Positions 24,073 to 31,966 of a DNA stretch of 64,000 nt are shown piece after piece. The notes beneath the pieces are model-generated. The model saw only the letters and a program-made list of their open reading frames with translations, did no database searches and was not told the origin of the DNA. Source of the stretch: Sciscionella marina DSM 45152 (GTDB taxonomy: Bacteria > Actinomycetota > Actinomycetes > Mycobacteriales > Pseudonocardiaceae); contig NZ_KB905436.1 of NCBI RefSeq assembly GCF_000379465.1, forward strand, positions 1 through 64,000, written 5' to 3'. Made by a program: the position numbers and the translations under genes. Position 1 is the first letter of the stretch, and every line of letters begins with the position of its first letter.

Positions 24073-24890
24073 CCGCTGACCGAGCCGAGCCAGCGGTGCA
24101 GTGCGATCGCGAGCTCCACGGGAGCGTCGAGCTGGATCAGATGCCCCGCGCCCTCGACGATCGTCGCCCGCGCTCCGGGAATACGTTCGGCGAGCCGGTG
24201 CGCCCGGTCCACCGGAATCCAGGTGTCCTCCGCGCCCCAGACGATCGTGACCGGGATGGTGATCCCGGCGTAGCGGTCCTCGATCTCATCGGTGAAACGC
24301 TGATCCGCCTGCGCGATCTGCCGGTAGAACGCGGGCTTTCCCTGCTCGGTGCACCACGGATCGGTGAGCGCACGGAGGTGTTCCCCGGTCAGCCCGCGAT
24401 GGCTCGCCGTCCCGATGTAGGCCTCGATCGCTCCCCTGTGGACGGTGCCGGGCTGCGCGGCGAACACGTCCGCGTTCTCGGCCACCAGACGGAAGAACTC
24501 CGACCCCCAGGGGCGCAGCGCGACGACATCGACCAGGGCGAGCGAAGCGAATTCCCTGCCGTGCACCAGATGCGTGCGCAGCGAAACCGCGTCCCCATAG
24601 TCGTGCGCGATCACGTGCGGGCGCTCCAGCTCCCAATGTTCCAGCAGCGCGGCAAACACCTCGCCCTGTACGCCGAGGTCCACATCGTGCTCCGGTTCCT
24701 TCGAGGAACTGCCGTATCCGGGCATGTCCCAGAGGTAGACCTCGTACTCCGCGGCGAGCGCGCGGGCGAACGGTGCCCACAGCCATGCGGACCACGGGGT
24801 GCCATGACAGAGCACGAGCGGAGTTCCGGTGCCCAGTTTCTCCCAGGCGACCGTACGCCCGCGCCAGCTGAATCGCCGTGTCAGTTCCAT
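24048..24890 (-). CDS. Alpha/beta hydrolase with Asp nucleophile (dehalogenase/epoxide-hydrolase type)
   Basis: 280 residues. The oxyanion motif is C-H-G-T-P-W-S. The nucleophile elbow is I-A-H-D-Y-G-D-A, with Asp in place of the usual Ser, as in haloalkane dehalogenases and epoxide hydrolases (H-D-W-G). The acid is in W-G-A-E-D-T-W-I-P and the catalytic His in G-A-G-H-L-I-Q-L-D. A Trp after the oxyanion Pro could serve as halide-stabilising residue. ATG 24890 overlaps the end of the upstream glycosyltransferase gene by 10 bp, so both are co-expressed. The substrate is unknown. Confidence 0.85.
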   Translation of the reverse strand: MELTRRFSWRGRTVAWEKLGTGTPLVLCHGTPWSAWLWAPFARALAAEYEVYLWDMPGYGSSSKEPEHDVDLGVQGEVFAALLEHWELERPHVIAHDYGDAVSLRTHLVHGREFASLALVDVVALRPWGSEFFRLVAENADVFAAQPGTVHRGAIEAYIGTASHRGLTGEHLRALTDPWCTEQGKPAFYRQIAQADQRFTDEIEDRYAGITIPVTIVWGAEDTWIPVDRAHRLAERIPGARATIVEGAGHLIQLDAPVELAIALHRWLGSVSGQPARTKL

Positions 24891-26038
24891 GTCCGTCCTT
24901 CCGAGTAGCTGCGGCCCTTCCACCGCGCTCCGGTCCCAGAATAGTGCCGTCGCGCGGAATCCAGGGTCATCAGCGTGTACAGCACTGCGACGGCAGGCAG
25001 CAGCGGGGCGATCCACAGCGATTGCCGGTAATACGCGAGCATGGGCGCGAAGGTGGCAGCCAGCAGCAGCCAGGCCGCGCCGCCGAGCAGGGCGGGCAGC
25101 GGCGCACCGAGCACCGCCCCGGCGATCGTGGCCGCGGGTGGGCCGAGGAAGATCAGCGCGAGCCCGAGCACGGTTCCCGCGAGCAGCAGCGGCGAATGAC
25201 GCAACTGGGTGTAGGCACTGCGGGCGATCATCTGCCACAGATCGGCCAGCCGCGGATAGGGCCGGATACTGCGCACCCGTTCGGCGAGGCCGAGCCAGAT
25301 CCGCCCGCCGGCGCCCTTGATCAGCCGGGCGAGCGCCACATCGTCGATCACCGCGCCCCGGATCGCGGCCACCCCACCGGCCTGGACGAGCACGGTGCGG
25401 CGGACGAGCACGCAACCGCCCGCGCCCGCGGCCACCCGCGAGGACATCCGGTTGACCCAGCGGAACGGGTAGAGCATCGCGAAGAAGTACACGAAGGCGG
25501 GCACGATCAGCCGTTCCCACCCGGTATCGGTGCGCAGCCGCGCCATCTGGGAGACGAGATCCCGCCCCTCCTGCGCGGCGGCGACCAGCCGGGCGAGCGA
25601 ATCCGGGCGGTGCGCGATATCCGCATCGGTGAGCAGCAGATAGTCCCTCTCCCCTGCCTCGGCGATACCGTGTTCGAGCGCCCACAACTTGCCCGCCCAG
25701 CCGGGCGGTGGTTCGCCCGGTGTGCAAACCCGCAACGGCAGTCCACCGTGTTCCTCGGCCATCCGGCGGGCAAGCGCACCGGTGCCGTCGGTGCTGCCGT
25801 CGTCGACCAGGATCACCTCGGCACGGCCCGGGTACCGCTGCGCGAGCAGGCTCGGCAGGCTCTCCGGAAGCACGGTGGCCTCGTCCCTCGCGGGCACCAC
25901 GATCGCGACCGGGGGCCAGCGCCGTGGCTCACTGCCCTGAGGAAGCCGCTGGTCGGTACGCCAGAAGAACCCTCGGCACAACAGCAACCACAACCACGCG
26001 GCGAGGCTCACCCCGCCGATCACGAGCCAGGCGATCAC
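24881..26038 (-). CDS. HpnB-like family 2 glycosyltransferase
   Basis: 385 residues. A signal-anchor helix at 1-22 is followed by a GT-A domain with V-V-P-A-R-D-E-A, D-D-G-S-T-D-G-T and T-D-A-D-I, then the catalytic region G-A-G-G-C-V-L-V and I-D-D-V-A-L-A-R-L-I-K. Three to four C-terminal membrane helices end with A-R-W-K-G-R-S-Y. This architecture fits the hopene-associated glycosyltransferase HpnB, but no hopanoid genes occur here, so the acceptor lipid is open. ATG 26038 begins the unit with the dehalogenase-like gene. Confidence 0.82.
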   Translation of the reverse strand: MIAWLVIGGVSLAAWLWLLLCRGFFWRTDQRLPQGSEPRRWPPVAIVVPARDEATVLPESLPSLLAQRYPGRAEVILVDDGSTDGTGALARRMAEEHGGLPLRVCTPGEPPPGWAGKLWALEHGIAEAGERDYLLLTDADIAHRPDSLARLVAAAQEGRDLVSQMARLRTDTGWERLIVPAFVYFFAMLYPFRWVNRMSSRVAAGAGGCVLVRRTVLVQAGGVAAIRGAVIDDVALARLIKGAGGRIWLGLAERVRSIRPYPRLADLWQMIARSAYTQLRHSPLLLAGTVLGLALIFLGPPAATIAGAVLGAPLPALLGGAAWLLLAATFAPMLAYYRQSLWIAPLLPAVAVLYTLMTLDSARRHYSGTGARWKGRSYSEGRTWN

Positions 26039-26075
26039 CCGGCGAGCCTGTCACGGCACACCCGCGGCGGAACGC

Positions 26076-26240
26076 TCAGGTCTGGTCGCGCAGCCAGCGC
26101 TCCACTTCCTCGGCGCCCTCTTTGCTCTGCCGTTCCTCGGCCTGCGCGGCACGGGCGGAACGGTGCAGCACGAAGAACAGCGCCGTGCGGATGCCCAGCG
26201 CCGGGTCATAGCCTGGAACATCGACGTTCCTGGGTATCAC
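26076..26240 (-). CDS. Small protein or displaced C-terminus of the upstream gene
   Basis: A 54-codon frame from GTG 26240 contains G-Y-D-P-A-L-G-I-R-T-A-L-F-F-V-L-H-R-S-A and E-E-R-Q-S-K-E-G-A-E-E-V-E-R-W-L. It has protein-like composition and high-GC codon use. It overlaps the end of the gene at 26206-26583 by 35 bp in another frame. Either it is a coupled small gene, or a one-base frameshift has separated it from its neighbour and the two were once one protein. I do not recognise the family. Confidence 0.45.
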   Translation of the reverse strand: MIPRNVDVPGYDPALGIRTALFFVLHRSARAAQAEERQSKEGAEEVERWLRDQT

Positions 26241-26583
26241 CGCCGGGACGGGTGATCAGCCCGCCCGCCGCGATGAGCGCGTTGTCCATCGGCCGCGCCG
26301 TGCCCGCCGCGAGTAGGAAACCGGTGCGCTGCAACCATATCCGTGCGGTCTCCGCGGCCTCCCGGGCGTCCGGGGCGAATGGCCCGTCCACCGCGGCGAA
26401 CCGTTCGGGGCGCTCCAGGCCTTCGGCGAGGCGGTCCACGACCGGGCCGAGCGCCGCGAGCACATCCCGCAAAGCGCACAGGGTCTGACACACATCCCGG
26501 TCCAGCACCGCATCCGGTGGTTTCCCGGCGAGCGCCACGAGTGCGGCGCGGGCCTGGTGGAGCAGTTCTCGGCTGTCCTGCAC
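26206..26583 (-). CDS. Small helical protein of unknown function
   Basis: 125 residues, Ala/Leu-rich and predicted all-helical, with A-R-A-A-L-V-A-L-A-G-K, T-L-C-A-L-R-D-V-L-A-A-L-G-P-V-V-D-R-L and A-R-I-W-L-Q-R-T-G-F. The start is GTG 26583 with only a weak Shine-Dalgarno site. The last ~12 residues (G-G-D-T-Q-E-R-R-C-S-R-L) differ in style from the body and coincide with the start of the overlapping frame downstream, consistent with a frameshift. It is divergent from the lysR gene. Confidence 0.6.
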   Translation of the reverse strand: MQDSRELLHQARAALVALAGKPPDAVLDRDVCQTLCALRDVLAALGPVVDRLAEGLERPERFAAVDGPFAPDAREAAETARIWLQRTGFLLAAGTARPMDNALIAAGGLITRPGGDTQERRCSRL

Positions 26584-26607
26584 TCGTCCACTATGACCGC
26601 AGGACGG

Positions 26608-26636
26608 AGTTCAGTGTTAGTGAAATGATTTGAACT
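26608..26636. promoter_or_regulatory. Dyad in the lysR divergent promoter
   Basis: AGTTCA (26608-26613) and TGAACT (26631-26636) form an inverted pair 17 bases apart, in an AT-rich interval 19 bases before the lysR ATG. The spacing fits LysR tetramer sites. Confidence 0.4.
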
Positions 26637-26654
26637 GGTATGTATTCTGAGTGA

Positions 26655-27566
26655 ATGACTGTGGATCCCCGGCGGCTGCTGATCTTGCGCGCAGTGCGCC
26701 GTGCCGGCGGTGTGCTCGCCGCGGCCCGGATGCTGCACCTGACCCCGTCCGGGGTTTCCCAGCAGCTGACCAAGCTGGAGGCGGAGACCGGGGTCGCGCT
26801 GATCGATCGGGGCAGCCGCGGTGGTGGGCGCGCGGTGGAGTTCACCAGGGCCGGTCACGCCCTCGCCGACCACGCCGAAACGCTCGCGGACACGCTCGCC
26901 GCGGTGGACGCCACGGTCAGCGAGTTCTGCGCGCAACCCGTGGCCCAGGTGCGGATCGGCGGATTCTCGGTGGTGCTCAGCGAACTGCTCGCCCCGGTGG
27001 TGCTGCGGCTGGCCACCACGAATCCCGGCCTGAACGTGTGCATCTGGGAGACCACCGAGACCGAGGGCATCGAGGCGCTGCGTGAAGGGCGGCTCGATCT
27101 GCTGCTGAGCCAGCGGCCCGGGCCCGGGGAATCCGCCCGCGCACCGGATCTGGTGGAGACCAGCCTGTTCGAGGACCCGCTCCGGGTGCTGGTGCCGCGT
27201 TCCTGGCCGGTCGGCGATGAACCCGCCGAACTGCTCGCCCGCCCGTGGTTCACCTCCTCGCTCGACCCGGCCAGCCAGCGCGAACTGCGCACGCTGAGCC
27301 GCGAGCACGGGATCACCCTCGACGAACGCGATATCGGTGCCGCGAACGCACCGACGCTGCTCTCCCTCGTCGCGAACGGGCTCGGCGCCACGATCGTCCC
27401 GGAGCTCACCCTCGGCACCCGCCCGAACCCGAACATCCGGGTCAGCGAAGGGGTTCTCACACTCGGTTCGCGCATCCTCTCCGTGCTGCGCCTGCCGTCG
27501 GTGAACCATCCCGGCATCGAGGAACTGCTGCGCGAGCTCCGCAGCGAGGGCCGCTCACGTCGCTAG
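26655..27566 (+). CDS. LysR-family transcriptional regulator
   Basis: 303 residues. The N-terminal winged HTH has F/L-rich L-L-I-L-R-A-V-R-R-A-G-G-V-L-A-A-A and L-H-L-T-P-S-G-V-S-Q-Q-L-T-K-L-E. The effector domain from ~95 has V-R-I-G-G-F-S-V-V-L and later V-A-N-G-L-G-A-T-I-V-P. Its first HTH helix lacks the usual Phe but is otherwise standard. The target is probably the divergent small gene(s). The stop overlaps the convergent ROK kinase stop by 4 bp. Confidence 0.92.
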   Translation: MTVDPRRLLILRAVRRAGGVLAAARMLHLTPSGVSQQLTKLEAETGVALIDRGSRGGGRAVEFTRAGHALADHAETLADTLAAVDATVSEFCAQPVAQVRIGGFSVVLSELLAPVVLRLATTNPGLNVCIWETTETEGIEALREGRLDLLLSQRPGPGESARAPDLVETSLFEDPLRVLVPRSWPVGDEPAELLARPWFTSSLDPASQRELRTLSREHGITLDERDIGAANAPTLLSLVANGLGATIVPELTLGTRPNPNIRVSEGVLTLGSRILSVLRLPSVNHPGIEELLRELRSEGRSRR

Positions 27567-28522
27567 GAGCACTTCGATCGCGCGTGCAGCGCGGCGCCGA
27601 CCGCGATGCCGAGCTCGCCGAGCCGCGCGGGCCGGACCTCCACGGAGCGCCCGGTCAGCAGCGGACGTTCGGCAAGTGAACGCTTCATCGCGGGTTCGAG
27701 CAACGGCCACGCACCGGCGACCCCGCCGCCGAGCACCGCGAGCTCGATGCCGAGCAGCCCGCACGCGTCCGCGATCGCCGCGCCCACATGGGTTCCCGCT
27801 TCGGCGAACACCCGGACGGCCACCGGATCCCCCGCCCCGGCGCGCACCGCGACCTCGGCCGCGTCCGCCTGTTCCCCGCTGCCTTCGGTGTAGCGCCGCG
27901 CGATGGACCGGCCCGAGGCGTAGGACTCCAGGTGCCCGATCTGCCCGCAGGTGCACGGCGCATCACCGAACCGGCCGATGTGCCCGATCTCGCCCGCGCC
28001 CGGACCTCCGCCGTGCAGCAGTGCACCGTCCACCAGCAGCGCGCCGCCGACGCCGGTACCGAGCGCCACGGCCAGCGCGTGCCGCACCGGAGTGTCCCCG
28101 CCGGCGAAGATCTCCCCGAGCAGCAACATGTTCACATCGTTGTCGGTGGCCACGGGCAGCCCGTCGCACCGCGCGGCGAGCTCCGGGGTGATCTTGGTCC
28201 CCGTCCAGCCGGGAAACGAGCCACTCGCCGCGAGCACGGTTCCGGCCTCGGGATCGATCACCCCGGCCGCGCCGACGCCGATTCCCTGGAAGTTGCTGCC
28301 CCGGCAGGTTCCGCCCGCGCGGGCGAGCACCACGCGCACCGCTTCGGCGGCGGCGTCCAGGATCGCCGTGGCACCGTGCGCCGCGGGGCTCGGGGACTGG
28401 GCGCGCGCGAGCACGTTCGTGTTCTCGTCCACACACACCGCGAGGATCTTCGAGCCACCGATGTCCACCCCGGCCCAGATCTGCTCGGTCTGTGCCGATG
28501 ATTCACTCGCAAGCTCGTTCAT
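27563..28522 (-). CDS. ROK-family sugar kinase
   Basis: 319 residues without HTH, hence a kinase. The ATP phosphate loop is G-V-D-I-G-G-S-K-I, the catalytic Asp lies in A-T-D-N-D-V-N-M and the ROK signature is G-E-I-G-H-I-G-R-F. The zinc motif reads C-T-C-G-Q-I-G-H-L-E, with His for the third Cys. It phosphorylates a hexose or amino sugar at C6. The gene overlaps the ABC ATPase gene by 4 bp at the end of a peptide-importer operon, an unusual partnership that suggests the imported compound carries a sugar. Confidence 0.9.
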   Translation of the reverse strand: MNELASESSAQTEQIWAGVDIGGSKILAVCVDENTNVLARAQSPSPAAHGATAILDAAAEAVRVVLARAGGTCRGSNFQGIGVGAAGVIDPEAGTVLAASGSFPGWTGTKITPELAARCDGLPVATDNDVNMLLLGEIFAGGDTPVRHALAVALGTGVGGALLVDGALLHGGGPGAGEIGHIGRFGDAPCTCGQIGHLESYASGRSIARRYTEGSGEQADAAEVAVRAGAGDPVAVRVFAEAGTHVGAAIADACGLLGIELAVLGGGVAGAWPLLEPAMKRSLAERPLLTGRSVEVRPARLGELGIAVGAALHARSKCS

Positions 28523-30141
28523 GCTTCCCCTGTCCTTGCGCGCCTGCGTTCGGCCTGCGCGACCGGATCGGGCACCGGTGAGGCGAGCACGAGCCTGCGC
28601 GTGTAGTCCTCGCTCGGGTGCCCGAGCACCTCGGTGCGCTCGCCCTGCTCCACGACCCGGCCCCGGTTGAGCACCGCGACCCGGTCACAGACATTGTCCA
28701 CCACGGCGAGGTCATGGCTGATGAACAGGCAGCCGAAGAAGAGCTCCTGGTGCAGCCGCGCAAGCAGTGCGAGCACCGTGGCCTGCACCGAGACGTCGAG
28801 CGCGCTGGTCGGTTCGTCGGCGATGAGCAGATCCGGGCCGAGCACGAGTGCCCGCGCGAGGCTCACCCGCTGGCGCTGGCCACCGGAGAGTTCGTGCGGG
28901 AACCGGTCGGCCACGCCCGCACCGAGCTCCACCGCGTCCAGCAGTTCGGCGATTCGCTTGGCACGCCCGGATTTCGTGCCCTCACGGTGCACCAGCAGCG
29001 GTTCGGCGATGCACTGTCCGATGGTCATCCGCGGATCGAGCGAGGAGCCCGGATCCTGGAACACCACCCCGATCCTGCGGCGCAGCTCCAGTGCCTCGCG
29101 GCGCTTGGCGCGGTTCGGATCGGTGCCGAACAGGCGCACCGCACCGGATTCCGGGCGGACGAGGCCGAGCGCGCAACCACCGATCGTGGACTTCCCCGAT
29201 CCGGATTCGCCGACCAGGCCGAGCAGTTCACCGCGCCCGACGCGCAGCGAGACCTCGTCCACCGCCTTGACCCCGCCGCCGTAGCGCACGGTGACCCGCT
29301 CCAGTTCGAGCGCCGGGCCGTTGTCGTCCACAGTGGACGGTTCGGCGCGCCCTCCGAGCAGTGGAACGGCCTCCAGCAGTTCGCGGGTGTACTCCTGCTC
29401 CGGGGCGGCGAACAGCTGCGCGGAATTCGCCTGTTCCACCAGTTTTCCCGCACGCAGCACGAGAATCCGGTCGGCGATATCGGCGACCACACCCATGTTG
29501 TGCGTGATGAGCAGGATCGCGGTCCCGGACTCGTCCCGGATGCGGCGCAACAGGTCCAGGATTCCGGCCTGCACGGTCACGTCGAGGGCCGTGGTGGGCT
29601 CATCGGCGATCAGCAGCCGCGGTTCGCAGCCGATCGCCATCGCGATCAGCACCCGCTGGCGCTGCCCTCCAGAGAGCTGATGCGGGTACTGGCGCATCCT
29701 CCGGTCCGGATCGTCGATCTCCACCCGCTCGAGCAGTTCCCGCACTCGGTCCCGGTACTGGGTGAGCCGCTCGGGTTCCGGGTCGTGATTGCGCAGCGCC
29801 TCGGCGATCTGCGCGCCGATCCGCTGCAGCGGGTTCAGCGCGGTCATCGGCTCCTGGAAGATCATCGCGGCCCGCTTGCCACGCACCCTGCGCAGTTCCT
29901 CGCCGCGCAGCGCCAGCACGTCCTCGCCCTCGAGTTCCACCGAGCCGGAAACCGTGGCCGCGCCGCCGAGCAGCCGCAGCACCGACATGGCCATGGTGCT
30001 CTTGCCCGAGCCGGATTCCCCGACCACGGCCAGGATCTCCCGCTCTCCCAGGCTGAAGCTCAGCCCGTCCAGCGCGGTGACCTCGCCCGCCTCGGTGTCG
30101 AACCGGACCCCGAGGTCGCGCACCCTGAGAACATCGTTCAC
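28519..30141 (-). CDS. Dipeptide/oligopeptide ABC importer, fused dual ATPase
   Basis: 540 residues from GTG 30141. It has two complete ABC ATPases in tandem, each with Walker A G-E-S-G-S-G-K-S-T, signature L-S-G-G-Q-R-Q-R-V and Walker B L-L-I-A-D-E-P-T. The second half has the R-x-x-x-G-V-V-F-Q-D-P-G-S-S-L-D-P Q-loop of OppF/DppF proteins. It corresponds to DppD and DppF in one chain. It overlaps the permease gene before it and the ROK kinase gene after it by 4 bp each, in a strictly coupled operon. Confidence 0.95.
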   Translation of the reverse strand: MNDVLRVRDLGVRFDTEAGEVTALDGLSFSLGEREILAVVGESGSGKSTMAMSVLRLLGGAATVSGSVELEGEDVLALRGEELRRVRGKRAAMIFQEPMTALNPLQRIGAQIAEALRNHDPEPERLTQYRDRVRELLERVEIDDPDRRMRQYPHQLSGGQRQRVLIAMAIGCEPRLLIADEPTTALDVTVQAGILDLLRRIRDESGTAILLITHNMGVVADIADRILVLRAGKLVEQANSAQLFAAPEQEYTRELLEAVPLLGGRAEPSTVDDNGPALELERVTVRYGGGVKAVDEVSLRVGRGELLGLVGESGSGKSTIGGCALGLVRPESGAVRLFGTDPNRAKRREALELRRRIGVVFQDPGSSLDPRMTIGQCIAEPLLVHREGTKSGRAKRIAELLDAVELGAGVADRFPHELSGGQRQRVSLARALVLGPDLLIADEPTSALDVSVQATVLALLARLHQELFFGCLFISHDLAVVDNVCDRVAVLNRGRVVEQGERTEVLGHPSEDYTRRLVLASPVPDPVAQAERRRARTGEA

Positions 30142-31007
30142 TGTGCCGCTCGCTTTCTCACTTCGAAGGCGTCCCGCAGTCCATCGCCGATGAAGTTGAA
30201 CGCGGCGACGACGAGGATGATCGCGATACCCGGCGGCACGATCAACCACCAGGCCCCGTCATAGGTGTAGGTTATGCCCTTGCTCAGCATGGCGCCCCAG
30301 TCGGTCTGCGGTGGGGCGACACCGAGGCCGAGGAAGCTGACGTAGGCGACCAGCAGGATTGCATCGGCGATCTGGAAGGTCACGTTCACCATCACCGTGC
30401 CGATCGCGTTCGGGATGATGTGCCGGAACACCGCACGAGTCCGGCTGCCCCCGATCGCCCGCAGCGCCTTGATGTACTCGCGTTCGGCGATGGTCACCGT
30501 CTCCGCGCGCATCAGCCGCGCGGGCACCAGCCAGGACACCACGCCGATCAGCACGGCGAGGATGCCCACACTCGGCGTGACCAGGGTCGCGGCCACCAGG
30601 AGCAGGAACAGCGCGGGAATCGCGACCCCGGTGTCCACGATGCGCATCAGCACGAGGTCCAGCCAGCCGCCGCTGTATCCGGCGACCGCGCCCCACACCG
30701 CACCGATCGCGGTCCCGATCAGCCCGGCGATCACCCCGATGATCAGCGAGACCCGGCCGGCGACCATGAGCCGCCCGAGCACATCGTGGCCGAGCTCGTC
30801 GGTGCCGAGCGGATGCCCGGGCCCTGGGGGAAGCCGGACCGCGCCCAGATCGGTGTGCACCTGATCGGTGCCGTAGATCAGCGGGCCGAGGAAGGAGAAC
30901 AGCAGCATCAGCACCAGGATCACCAGGCCGGTCAGCGCGAGCCGGTGCCGGATCAGCCTGCGCAGCACTCCGCTGCGGGCGCGTTCCGGAGTCTCTGTGG
31001 TGGTCAT
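30138..31007 (-). CDS. ABC importer permease (DppC type)
   Basis: 289 residues with about six membrane helices. An N-terminal OppC_N helix has L-T-G-L-V-I-L-V-L-M-L-L-F-S-F, then H-P-L-G-T-D-E-L-G-H-D-V-L-G-R. The EAA loop is A-E-R-E-Y-I-K-A-L-R-A-I-G-G-S-R-T-R. The substrate-path region ends A-F-N-F-I-G-D-G-L-R-D-A-F. The start is ATG 31007, overlapping the dppB-type gene stop (ATGA). Confidence 0.95.
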   Translation of the reverse strand: MTTTETPERARSGVLRRLIRHRLALTGLVILVLMLLFSFLGPLIYGTDQVHTDLGAVRLPPGPGHPLGTDELGHDVLGRLMVAGRVSLIIGVIAGLIGTAIGAVWGAVAGYSGGWLDLVLMRIVDTGVAIPALFLLLVAATLVTPSVGILAVLIGVVSWLVPARLMRAETVTIAEREYIKALRAIGGSRTRAVFRHIIPNAIGTVMVNVTFQIADAILLVAYVSFLGLGVAPPQTDWGAMLSKGITYTYDGAWWLIVPPGIAIILVVAAFNFIGDGLRDAFEVRKRAAQ

Positions 31008-31966
31008 CGTTTCGCCGTCCTCACCCGTGGATCGATGAACAACTGCGCGAGATCGGCGAGCAGCGAGCCGACCACCGTGGCCACGGCGATCAGCAGCACC
31101 ACGCCGAGCAGCACCGGATAGTCCTGTTCCTGGGCCGCGGACCAGAACAGCAGCCCGATCCCCGGATAGTTGAACATCGACTCGATCACCAGCGCACCAC
31201 CGAAGATGACCGGAATGTAGTAGCCGAGCATGGAAACCACGGAGGTGAGCGAGTTCCGGAACACGTGCCGCAGGATGATCCGGCGCTCCGAGGTGCCCTT
31301 GGCCCGCGCGGTGCGTACATAGTCCTGCGCCAGGTTGTCCAATGTGGACGATCGCATGTACCGGCTGAACGCGGCGACCACCGCGGCCGCACCCGCCACG
31401 ATCGGCAGTACGAGCGAGCCGGGATCGGCGAGTACCGAACCGAGACTCTCGTCCTGCGCGGCCTGTGCCGGGAACCACGGCAGCACCTGGGAGAACAGGA
31501 TGATCAGCAGCAGCGAGAGGAAGAACACCGGCGTCGCATAGAGCAGGAAGCTCAGCGTGGTCAGGATGTGGTCGGCCGCGCGGTTGCGCCGCACCGCCTG
31601 CCAGATCCCGGCCGGAAGCGCGATGATGATCCCGATCAGCGTGTAGATCACGGTCAGCAGCAGGGTTTTCGGCAGCCGCTGCGCCAGCAGTGCGGACACC
31701 GGTTCGTTTTTGGTGTACGAGTCACCGAGATCGCCGTGCAGCAACCGGACGAGATAGTCCCAGTACTGGGTGTACAGCGGCTGGTCGAATCCCTTCTCCT
31801 GGTTGAACCGCGCGATCTGGTCCGGCGTCGCCTCCATGCCCAGGATCCCGCGCGCCGGGCCGCCGGGCAGCAGATGCAGCAGCACGAAGGTCAGCACGGT
31901 GACCAGGAAGACCACGAGGATCGCGAACACGAGCCTCCGCGTCAGGTAGCGCAGCATCACCCTCAC
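31004..31966 (-). CDS. ABC importer permease (DppB type)
   Basis: 320 residues with six to seven membrane helices. The N-terminus has Y-L-T-R-R-L-V-F-A-I-L-V-V-F-L-V, a periplasmic loop has G-D-L-G-D-S-Y, and the EAA motif is D-Y-V-R-T-A-R-A-K-G-T-S-E-R-R-I. GTG 31966 overlaps the binding-protein stop as GTGA. ATG 31957 is an alternative start with G-rich sequence just upstream. Confidence 0.94.
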   Translation of the reverse strand: MRVMLRYLTRRLVFAILVVFLVTVLTFVLLHLLPGGPARGILGMEATPDQIARFNQEKGFDQPLYTQYWDYLVRLLHGDLGDSYTKNEPVSALLAQRLPKTLLLTVIYTLIGIIIALPAGIWQAVRRNRAADHILTTLSFLLYATPVFFLSLLLIILFSQVLPWFPAQAAQDESLGSVLADPGSLVLPIVAGAAAVVAAFSRYMRSSTLDNLAQDYVRTARAKGTSERRIILRHVFRNSLTSVVSMLGYYIPVIFGGALVIESMFNYPGIGLLFWSAAQEQDYPVLLGVVLLIAVATVVGSLLADLAQLFIDPRVRTAKR

